Part shown: piece by piece, positions 51,301 to 62,068 of the stretch
Numbering within the stretch: the stretch's first letter is position 1
Layout of the letters: each line of letters begins with the position of its first letter
Assembly (NCBI RefSeq): GCF_051401765.1
Contig: NW_027480423.1
Location: 2,852,001-2,916,000 of the forward strand
Reading direction: 5' to 3'
Origin: Calliopsis andreniformis
Taxonomy: Eukaryota > Arthropoda > Insecta > Hymenoptera > Andrenidae
DNA length: 64,000 nt
The notes under the pieces: model-generated
Told to the model about the DNA's origin: nothing
The model's database searches: none
The model's input: only the letters and a program-made list of their open reading frames with translations
Translations under genes and position numbers: made by a program

Positions 51301-53965
51301 AACGCCCGAAGCATAAGATACAATATAAATATAACAGTTTTTCCATCGTATAGAACGAATAATAGCAACCAGTGTGAAAGCTAAGGTCACTTCTACGTTC
51401 CGGGCAACCTAGGCTTCACTCTAGGGCGTTGCTCCACCAGATAAAACAGTTAGGGCCTTAGAAGTCAACGCCAGAATCATAAAATACAATGAAGGTGCAA
51501 CAGTTTTTCCATTGTATAAAAAGAGTAATTGCAACCAGTGTGAAAGTTATGGTCATTTCTACGTTCCGGGCAACATAGGCTTCACTCTTGGACGTTGCCC
51601 CACCAGATCGAATGGCTAGGACCTTAGAAGTCGAAGCCAGAAGCATAAAATGCAATATTAATACAACGGTTTTTCTATCGCATAAAACGAATAATTGCTA
51701 CCGTTGTGAAAGTTATGCTCATTTCTACGTTCCGGGCAACCTAGGCTTCAGTCTAGGGCGTTGTTCCTACAGATTGAAAAGTCAGGGCCTTAGAAGTCAA
51801 CGCCCGAAGCACGAAATACAAAATAAATAGAACAGTTGTTCCATCGTATAAAACGAATAATTGCTATCAGTGTGAAGGTTATGGTAATTTCTACGTTCCG
51901 GGCAACCTAGGTTTCACTCTAGGGCGTTGCTCCACCAGATGGAATAGTTAGGGCCTAAGAAGTCAACGCCAGAAGCATAAAATACAATAAAGATGCAACA
52001 GTTATTCCATTGTATAGCATGGACAGTTGCAACCAGTGTGAAAGTTATGGTCATTTCTACGTTCCGGGCAACCAAGGCTTCACTCTAGGGCGTTGCTCCA
52101 CCAGATCGAATAGTTAGGGACTTAGAAGTCAACGCCAGAGGCATAAAATAAAATAAAGATGCAACAGTTTTTCCATCGTATAAAACGAATAATTGAAACC
52201 AGTGGAAAAGTAATGGTCATTTCTACGTTCCGGGCAACCTAGGCTTCACCCTATGGCGCTGCTCCACCAGATCGAATAGTTAGTGCCCTAGAAGTCAGCG
52301 CCAGAAGCATAAAATACAATATAAATACAACAGTTTTTCCATCGTGTAAAACGAATAATTGCTACCATTGTGAAAGTTATGGTCATTTCTACGTTCAGGG
52401 CAACCTACCCTTCACCCTAGGGCGTTGCTCCACCAGATGGAATAGTTAGGGCCTAAGAAGTCAACGCCAGAAGCATAAAATACAATAAAGATGCAACAGT
52501 TATTCCATTGTATAGCATGGACAGTTGCAACCAGTGTGAAAGTTATGGTCATTTCTACGTTCCGGGCAACCAAGGCTTCACCCTAGGGCGTTGTTCCACC
52601 AGATGGAAAAGTTAGGGCCTAAGAAGTCAACGCCAGAAACATAAAACACGATATAAATACAACAGTTTTTCCATTGTATAAAAAGAGTAATTGCAACCAG
52701 TGTGAAAGTTATGGTCATTTCTACGTTCCGGGCAACATAAGCTTCACTCTTGGACGTTGCCCCACCAGATCGAATGGCTAGGACCTTAGAAGTCGAAGCC
52801 AGAAGCATAAAATGCAATATTAATACAACGGTTTTTCTATCGCATAAAACGAATAATTGCTACCGTTGTGAAAGTTATGCTCATTTCTACGTTCCGGGCA
52901 ACCTAGGCTTCAATCTAGGGCGTTGTTCCTACAGATTGAAAAGTCAGGGCCTTAGAAGTCAACGCCCGAAGCACGAAATACAAAATAAATAGAACAGTTG
53001 TTCCATCGTATAAAACGAATAATTGCTATCAGTGTGAAGGTTATGGTAATTTCTACGTTCCGGGCAACCTAGGTTTCACTCTAGGGCGTTGCTCCACCAG
53101 ATCGCATAGCTAGGGACTTAGAATTCAACGCCATAAGAATAAAATACAATATAAGTACAACAGTTTTTCCAACGTATAAAATGAGTAATTGGAAACATTG
53201 TGAAAGTAATGGTCATTTCTACGTTCCAGGCGATCTAGGCGTCACTCTAGGGCGTTGCTCCACCACATCGAATAGCTACGGCCTTAGAAGTCAACGCCCG
53301 AAGCATAAAATACATTAAATATACAAGAGCTTTTCCATCGTATAACAGGAGTAATTGCAACCAGTGTGAAGGTGATGGTCATTTCTACGTTCCGGGCAAC
53401 CTAGGCTTCACTCTAGGGCGTTGTTCCACCAGATCGAAAAGTTAGGGCCTAACAAATCAACGCCAGAAGCATAAAATACAATATAAATATAACAGTTTTT
53501 CCATCGTATAAAACGAATAATAGCAAACAGTGTGAAAGTTCTGGTCATTTCTACTTTCCGGGCAACCTAGGCTTCTCTCTATGGCGTTGCTAGACCAGAT
53601 CGAATAGTTAGGGCCTTAGAAGTCAACGCCCGAAGCATAAAATACAATAAAGATGCAACAGTTTTTCCATCGTATAACAGGAACAGTTGCAACCAGTGTG
53701 AAAGTAATGGTCAGTTATACGTTCCGGGCAAACTAGGTTTCACTCTAGGGCGTTGCTCCACCAGATCGAATAGTTAGGGCCTAAGAAGTCAACGCCAGAA
53801 ACATAAAATACAATAAAGATGCAACAGTTCTTCCATCGTATAACAGGAATAATTGCAACCAGTGTGAAGGTAATGGTATGTCCTACGTTCCGAGCAAGCT
53901 TGGCTTCACCCTAGGGTGTTGCTAAACCAGATCGAATAGTTAGGGACTTAGAAGTCAACGCCAGA
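51301..53965 (+). repeat. Exact 27-monomer-offset duplication, copy 2
   Basis: This is the partner of 46,819-49,483. Differences noticed are few: ACGCCAGAAAC for ACGTCAGAAAC, CACTCTTGGAC for CACTCCTGGAC, GTTCTTCC for GTTTTTCC near 53,827, and CCGAGCAAGC for CCGATCAAGC. Confidence 0.9.
52117..52575 (+). repeat. Z cassette, copy 4
   Basis: CTACCC is at 52,405, exactly 4,482 bp after copy 2. It is carried by the 27-monomer duplication. Confidence 0.87.
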
Positions 53966-54274
53966 GGCATAAAATAAAATAAAGATGCAACAGTTTTTCC
54001 ATCGTATAAAATGAATAATTGAAACCAGTGTGAAAGTTATGGTCATTTCTACGTGCCGGGCAACCCAGGCTTCACTCTAGGGCGTTGCTCCACCAGATCG
54101 AATAGTTAGGGACTTAGTAGTCAACGCCCGAAGCATAAACTACAAAATAAATAGAACAGTTTTTCCATTGTATAAAACGAATAATTGCTACCACTGTGAA
54201 AGTTAAGGTCATTTCTACGTGCCGGGCAACCCAGGCTTCACTCTAGGGCGTTGCTCCACCAGATCGAATAGTTA

Positions 54275-54733
54275 GGGACTTAGAAGTCAACGCCAGAGGC
54301 ATAAAATAAAATAAAGATGCAACAGTTTTTCCATCGTATAAAACGAATAATTGAAACCAGTGGAAAAGTAATGGTCATTTCTACGTTCCGGGCAACCTAG
54401 GCTTCACCCTAGGGCGCTGCTCCACCAGATCGAATAGTTAGTGCCCTAGAAGCCAGCGCCAGAAGCATAAAATACAATATAAATACTACAGTTTTTCCAT
54501 CGTGTAAAACGAATAATTGCTACCATTGTGAAAGTTATGGTCATTTCTACGTTCAGGGCAACCTACCCTTCACCCTAGGGCGTTGCTCCACCAGATGGAA
54601 TAGTTAGGGCCTAAGAAGTCAACGCCAGAAGCATAAAATACAATAAAGATGCAACAGTTATTCCATTGTATAGCATGGACAGTTGCAACCAGTGTGAAAG
54701 TTATGGTCATTTCTACGTTCCGGGCAACCTAGG
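54275..54733 (+). repeat. Z cassette, copy 5
   Basis: CTACCC is at 54,563. Private changes include CCCTAGGGCGCTGCTCC, GAAGCCAGCGCC and AAATACTACAG. It ends in AACCTAGGCTTCAACC in place of the AACCAAGG of most copies. Confidence 0.85.
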
Positions 54734-55867
54734 CTTCAACCTAGGGCGTTGTTCCACCAGATGGAATAGTTAGGGCCTAAGAAGTCAACGTCAGAAGCAT
54801 AAAATACGATATAAATACAACAGCTTTTCCATCGTATAAAACGAATAATTGCAACCAGTGTGAAAGTTATGGTCACTTCTACGTTTCTTGCCACCTCGGC
54901 CTCACCCAAGGGCGTTGCTCCAACAGATTGAATAGTTAGGGCCTTAGAAGTCAATGCCCGAAGCACAAAATGCAATAAATATACAACAGCTTTTCCTCGT
55001 ATAGCAGGAATAATTTGCAACCAGTGTGATAGTAGTGGTCATTTCTACGTTCCGGGCAACCTAGGTTTCTCTCCAGGGCGTTGCTCCACCAGATCGAATA
55101 GTTACGGCCTAAGATGGCAACGCCAGAAGCAAAAAATGCAATATAAATATAACAGTTTTTCCATCGTATAAAACGAATAATAGCAACCAGCATGAAAGTT
55201 ATGGTCATTTCTACGTTCCGGGCAACCTAGGCTTCACCCCAGGGCGTTGTTCCACCAGATCAAATAGTTAGGGCCTAAGAAGTGAACGCCAGCAGCACAA
55301 AATACAATATAAATACAACAGTTCTTCCATCATATAAAACGAATAATTGCAACCAGTATGAAAGTTATGGTCATTTCAACGTTCCGGGCAACCTAGGCTT
55401 CACTCTATGGCGTTCTTCCACCACATCCAATAGCTACGGCCTCAGAAGTCAACGCCTGAAGCACAAAATACAATAAAAATACAACAGTCTTTCCATCCTA
55501 TAACAGGAATTATTGCAACCCGTGTGAAAGTGATGGTCATTTGTACGTCCCAGGCAACCTAGGCTTCACTCTGGGGCGTTGTTCCACCAGATCGAATTGT
55601 TAGGGCCTAAGAAGTCAACGCCAGCAGCATAAAATACAATATAAATGCAACAGTTCTTCCATGATATAAAACGAATAATTGCAATCACTGTGAAAGTTAT
55701 GGTCATTTCTACATTCCGGGCAACCTAGGCTTCACTCTAGGGCGTTGCTCCACCAGATCGAATAGATAGGGCCTTAGAAGTCAACGGCCGAAGCATAAAA
55801 TACAAAATAAATAGAACTGTTTTTCCATCGTATAAAACGAATAATTGCTACCGGTGTGAAAGTTATT

Positions 55868-57862
55868 TCCATTTCTACGTTCCGGGCAACCTAGGTTTCA
55901 CTCTAGGGCGTTGCTCCACCAGATCGAATAGTGAGGGCCTTAGAAGTAAACGCCCGAAGCATAACTTACGATACAACATACAACAGCTTCTCCATCGTAT
56001 AAAACGAATAATTGGGACCAGTGTGAAAGTTAAAGTCATTTCAACGTTCCGAGCAACCTAGGTTTCACTCTAGGGCGTTGCTCCACCAGATCGAATAGCT
56101 AGGGACTTGGAATTCAACGCCAGAAGAATAAAACACAATATAAGTACAACCGTTCTTCCATTGTATAAAATGAATAATTGCAAACATTGTGAAATTAATG
56201 GTCATTTCTACGTTCCGGGCAACCTAGGCTTCACTCTATGGCGTTCTTCCACCACATCGAATAGCTACGGCCTCAGAAGTCAAGGCGTGAAGCATAAAAT
56301 GCAATAAAAATACAACAGTCTTTCCACCCTATAACAGGAATAATTGCAACCCGTGTGAAAGTGATGGTCATTTGTACGTTCCAGGCAACCTAGGCTTCAC
56401 TCTGGGGCGTTGTTCCACCAGATCGAATTATTAGGGCCTAAGAAGTCAACGCCAGAAGCATAAGATACAATATAAATATAACAGATTTTCCATGGTATAG
56501 CACGAATAATAGCAACCAGTGTGAAAGTTATGGTCATTTCTACGTTCCGGGCAACCTAGGCTTCACCTTAGGGCGTTGCTCCACCAGCTCAAACAGTTAG
56601 GGCCTTAGAAGTCAACGCCCGAAGCATAAAATACAAAATAAATAGAACAGTTTTTCCAGCATAAAATAAAAAATTGCAAAGAGTGTGAAAGTTATGTTCA
56701 TTTCTACGTTCCGGTCAACCTAGGCTTCACTGTAGGGCGTTGCTCCACCAGATCGAATAGTGAGGGCCTTAGAAGTCAACGCCAGAAACATAAAATACAA
56801 TAAAGATGCAACAGTTTTTCCATCGTATATCAGGAATAATTGCAACCAGTGTGAAAGTAATGGCATATCATTGTTCCGGGCAACCTAGGCTTCACTCTAC
56901 TGCGTTGCTCCACCAGATCAAACTGTTAGGGCCTTAGAAGTCAACGCCAGAAGCATAAAATACAATATAAATACAACAGTCTTTCCATCGTATAAAACGA
57001 ATAATTGCAACCAGTATGAAAGTAAACGTCATTTCTACGTTCCGGGCAATCTAGGCTTCACTCTAGGACGTTGCTCCACCAGGACGAATAGTTAGGGCCT
57101 TAGAAGTCAACGCCAGAAGCATAAAATACAATATAAGTATAACAATTTTTCCATCGTATAAAATGAATAATTGCAAACATTGCGAAAGTAATGGTCATTC
57201 CACGTTCCGGGCAACCTAGGCGTCACTCTAGTGCGTTGCTCCACCACATCTAATAGCTACGGCCTTAGACGTCAACGACAGAAGCATAAAATATAATAAA
57301 GATGCAACAGCTTTTCCATCGTATAAAACGAATAATTGTACCCAGTGTGAAAGTTATTGTCATTTCTACTTTCCGCGCAACCTAGGCTTCACCCTAGGGC
57401 GTTGCTCCAGCAGATTGAATAGTTAGGACCTTAGAAGTTAATGCCCGAAGCATAAAATGCAATAAAAATACAACAGTGTTTCCAGCATATAACAGGAATA
57501 ATTGCAACCAGTTTGATAGTGATGTCCGATTCTACGTTCCGCGCAACCAAGGCTTTACTCCAGGGCGTTGCTCCACCAGATCGAAAAGTTACGGCCTAAG
57601 AAGTCAACGCCAGAAGCATAAAATACAATATAAATATAACAGTTTTTCCATCGCTAAAAACGAATAATTGCAACCAGTATGAAAGTTATGGTCATTTCTA
57701 CTTTCCGGGCAACCTAGGCTTCACCCTAGGGCGTTGTTCCAGCAGATTGAATAGTTAGGGCCGTAGAAGTCAACGCCCGAAGCATGAAATACAAAATAAA
57801 TAGAACAGTTCTTCCATCATATAAAAAGAATAATTGCAACCAGTTTGAAAGTTATGGTCATT
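55868..57862 (+). repeat. Start of the 106-monomer super-repeat, copy 2
   Basis: It is the +17,592 bp copy of 38,276-40,270. Upstream of about 55,868 the two sites differ (GTTATTTCC here, GTTATGGTC at 38.27 kb), so this is a true edge. It ends abruptly at about 57,862, in a monomer whose left part matches 40.27 kb and whose right part matches 33.14 kb. Confidence 0.9.
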
Positions 57863-60800
57863 TCTGCATTCCGAGCAACCTAGGCTTCACTCTAGGGCGT
57901 TGATCCAACAGATTGAATAGTTAGGGCCTTAGCAGTCAACGCCCGAAGTTTAAAATGCAATATAAATACAACAGTTTTTCCATCATATAACAGGAATAAT
58001 TGCTACGGGTGTGAAAATTATGGTTATTTCTACGTTCCGGTCAACCTAGGCTTCACCATAGGGCGTTACTCCACCAGATCGAATAGTCAGGGCCTAATAA
58101 GTGAACGCCAGAAGCATAAAATACAATATAAATACAACAGTTTTTCCATCATACAAAACGAATAATTGCAACCAGTATGAAAGCTAGGGTCATTTCTACT
58201 TTACGGGCAACCTAGGCTACACCCTAGGGCGTTGCTCTCACAGATTGAATAGTTAGGGCCTTAGAAGTCAACGCCCGAAGCATAAAATGCAATAAAAATA
58301 CAACAGTGTTTCCATCATATAACAGGAATAATTGCAACCAGTTTGAAAGTGATGTCCAATTCTACGTTCCGCGCAACCTAGGCTTTACTCCAGGGCGTTG
58401 CTCCACCAGATCGAATAACTAGGGCCTTAGAAGTCAACGCCCGAAGCATAAAATACAATATAAATATAACAGTTTTTCCATCGTATAGAACGAATAATAG
58501 CAACCAGTGTGAAAGTTAACGTCATTTCTACTTTCCGGGCAACCTAGGCCTCACCCTAGGGCGTTGCTCCAACAGATTGAGTAGTTAGGGCCTTAGAAGT
58601 CAACGCCCGATGCATAAAATACAAAATACATAGAACAGTTTTTCCATCGTGTAAAACGAATAATTGTAACCGGTGCGAAAATTATGGTCATTTCTACGTT
58701 CCGGTCAACCTAGGCTTCACCATAGGGCGTTACTCCACCAGATCGAATAGTTAGGGCCTAAGAAGTGAACGCCAGAAGCATAAAATACAATATAAATACA
58801 ACAGTTTTTCCATCATACAAAACGAATAATTGCAACCAGTATGAAAGCTACGGTCATTTCTACTTTACGGGCAACCTAGGCTACACCCTAGGGCGTTGCT
58901 CTTACAGATTGAATAGTTAGGGCCTTATAAGTTAATGCCCGAAGCATAAAATGCAATAAAAATACAACAGTTTTTCCATCGTATAAAAGGATTAATTGCA
59001 ACCAGTTTGAAAGTGACGGTCATTTCTACGTTCCGGGCAATCTAGGCTTCACGCTAGGGCGTTGCTCCACCAGGTCGAATAGTTAGGGCCTTAGAAGTCA
59101 ACGCCAGAAGCATAAAATACAATATAAGTACAACAATTTTTCCATCGTATAAAATGAATAATTGCAAACATTGCGAAAGTAATGGTCATTCCACGTTCCG
59201 GGCAACCTAGGCGTCACTCTAGTGCGATGCTCCACCACATCTAATAGCTACGGCCTTAGACGTCAACGACAGAAGCATAAAATACAATAAAGATGCAACA
59301 GCTTTTCCATCGTATAAAACGAATAATTGCACCCAGTGTGAAAGTTATTGTCATTTCTACTTTCCGCGCAACCTAGGCTTCACCCTAGGGCGTTGCTCCA
59401 ACAGATTGAATAGTTAGGACCTTAGAAGTTAATGCCCGAAGCATAAAATGCAATAAAAATACAACAGTGTTTCCATCATATAACAGGAATAATTGCAACC
59501 AGTTTGAAAGTGATGTCCGATTCTACGTTCCGCGCAACCAAGGCTTTACTCCAGGGCGTTGCTCCACCAGATCGAAAAGTTACGGCCTAAGAAGTCAACG
59601 CCAGAAGCATAAAATACAATATAAATATAACAGTTTTTCCATCGTTAAAAACGAATAATTGCAACCAGTATGAAAGTTATGGTCATTTCTACTTTCCGGG
59701 CAACCTAGGCTTCACCCTAGGGCGTTGTTCCAGCAGATTGAATAGTTAGGGCCGTAGAAGTCAACGCCCGAAGCATGAAATACAAAATAAATAGAACAGT
59801 TCTTCCATCATATAAAAAGAATAATTGCAACCACTTTGAAAGTTATGGTCATTTCTACGTTCCGGGCAACCTAGGCTTCACTCTATGGCGTTCTTCCACC
59901 ACATCGAATTGCTACGGCCTCAGAAGTCAACGCGTGAAGCATAAAATGCAATAAATATACAACAGTCTTTCCATCCTATAACAGGAATAATTGCAACCCG
60001 TGTGAAAGTGATGGTCATTTGTACGTTCCGGGCAACGTAGGCTTCACTCCAGGGCGTTGTTCCACCAGATCGAACAGTTAGGGTCTAAGAAGTGAACGCC
60101 AGAAGCATAAAATACAATATAAATACAACAGTTTTTCCATCATATAAAACGAGTAATTGCAACCAGTATGAAAGTTGTGGTCATTTCTACTTTCCGGGCA
60201 ACCTAGGCTACACGCTAGGGCGTTGCTCCACCAGATCAAACAGCTAGGGCCTTAGAAGTCAACGCCCGAAGCATAAAATACAATATAAATATAACAGTTT
60301 TTCCATCGTATAGAGCGAATAATAGCAACCAGTGTGAAAGTTAACGTCATTTCTACTTTCCGGGCAACCTAGGCCTCACCCTAGGGCGTTGCTCCAACAG
60401 ATTGAGTAGTTAGGGCCTTAGAAGTCAACGCCCGATGCATAAAATACAAAATACATAGAACAGTTTTTCCATCGTGTAAAACGAATAATTGTAACCGGTG
60501 CGAAAATTATGGTCATTTCTACGTTCCGGTCAACCTAGGCTTCACCATAGGGCGTTACTCCACCAGATCGAATAGTTAGGGCCTAAGAAGTGATCGCCAG
60601 AAGCATAAAATACAATATAAATACAAGAGTTTTTCCATCATACAAAACGAATAATTGCAACCAGTATGAAAGCTACGGTCATTTCTACTTTACGGGCAAC
60701 CTAGGCTACACCCTAGGGCGTTGCTCTTACAGATTGAATAGTTAGGGCCTTATAAGTTAATGCCCGAAGCATAAAATGCAATAAAAATACAACAGTTTTT

Positions 60801-60911
60801 CCATCGTATAAAAGGATTAATTGCAACCAGTTTGAAAGTGACGGTCATTTCTACGTTCCGGGCAATCTAGGCTTCACGCTAGGGCGTTGCTCCACCAGGT
60901 CGAATAGTTAG
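57862..60911 (+). repeat. 18-monomer segment matching 33,138-36,187
   Basis: TGCATTCCGAGC is at 33,141 and 57,865 and the short frame at 34,743 and 59,467, both 24,724 bp apart. The 11-monomer duplication inside the segment is preserved. It ends near 60,911, where GGTCGAATAGTTAGGG continues as TCTAAGAAGTG in place of CCTTAGAAGTC. The same series at 41.8-44.3 kb lacks one monomer that is present here. Confidence 0.87.
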
Positions 60912-60956
60912 GGTCTAAGAAGTGAACGCCAGAAGCATAAAATACAATATAAATAC

Positions 60957-61823
60957 AACAGTTTTTCCATCATATAAAACGAGTAATTGCAACCAGTATG
61001 AAAGTTGTGGTCATTCCTACTTTCCGGGCAACCTAGGCTACACGCTAGGGCGTTGCTCCAACAGATTGAATAGTTAGGGCCTTAGAAGTCAACGCCAGAA
61101 GCATAAAAAACAATATAAATACAACAGTTCTTCCATCGTATAAGACGAATAATTGCAACAAGTATGAAAGTTGTGGTTATTTCTATGTTCCGGGCAACCT
61201 AGGTTTCACTCTAGGGCGTTGCTCCACCAGATCGAATAGTTAGGGCCTTAGAAGTCTACGACAGAAGCATAAAATTCAATAAAGATGCAACAGTTTTTCC
61301 ATCGTATAAAAGGATTAATTGCAACCAGTTTGAAAGTGATGGTAATTTCTACGTTCCGGGCAACCTTGGCTTCACCCTAGGGCGTTGTTCCACCAGATGG
61401 AATAGTTAGGGCATAAGAAGTCAACGCCAGAAGCATAAAATACGGTATAAATACAACAGTTTTCCATCGTATAAAACGAATAATTGCTACCAGTAAGGAA
61501 GTGATGGTCATTTCTACGTTCCGTGCAACCTAGGCCTCACTCTAGGGCGTCGTTCCACCAGATTGAATAGTTAGGGTCTAAGAAATCAACGCCAGAAGCA
61601 TAAGATACAATATAAATATAACAGTTTTTCCACCGTATAGAACGAATAATAGAAACCAGTGTGAAAGTTAACGTCATTTCTACTTTCCGGGCAACCTAGG
61701 CTTCACCCTAGGGCGTTGCTCCAACAGATTGAGTAGTTAGGGCCTTAGAAGTCAACGCCCGATGCATAAAATACAAAATAAATAGAACAGTTTCTCCATC
61801 GTGTAAAACGAATAATTGCTACC
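60957..61823 (+). repeat. Five-monomer segment matching 36,565-37,431
   Basis: TGCTCCAACAG is at 36,661 and 61,054, an offset of 24,393 bp. This is 331 bp (two monomers) less than the offset of the preceding block. Relative to 36.2-36.6 kb, about two monomers have therefore been lost at the 60.91-60.96 kb junction. Shared rare variants are GCATAAAAAACAATAT-like, GTCTACGACAGAAGC and AAATACGGTATAAATAC. Confidence 0.8.
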
Positions 61824-62068
61824 GGTGTGAAAGTTATGGACATTTCTACGTTCCGGGCAACCTAGGCTTTACCATAGGGCGTTGTTCCACCAGATGGGAT
61901 AGTTAGGGCATAAGAAGTCAACGCCAGAAGCATAAAATACAATATAAATGCAACAGATCTTCAATCGTATAAAACGAGTAATTGCAATCAGTACGTAAGT
62001 TAACGTCATTTCTACGTTCCGGACAATCTAGGTTTGACTCTAGGGCGTTGTTCCACCAGATCGAATTG

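Noticed and set aside
46976..52992. Overlapping opposite-strand frames of 65-80 codons at 46,976/47,106, 48,096/48,292, 51,458/51,588 and 52,578/52,750
   Set aside because: Conserved antisense pairs could suggest a coding or toxin-antitoxin-like locus, but all are satellite sequence duplicated at 4,482 bp, and both frames are ordinary monomer translations.
54880..54915. Possible foreign insert at the unusual TTTCTTGCCACCTCGGCC stretch
   Set aside because: It aligns base for base to the usual ACGTTCCGGGCAACCTAGG region with several substitutions and no length change, so it is a diverged monomer.
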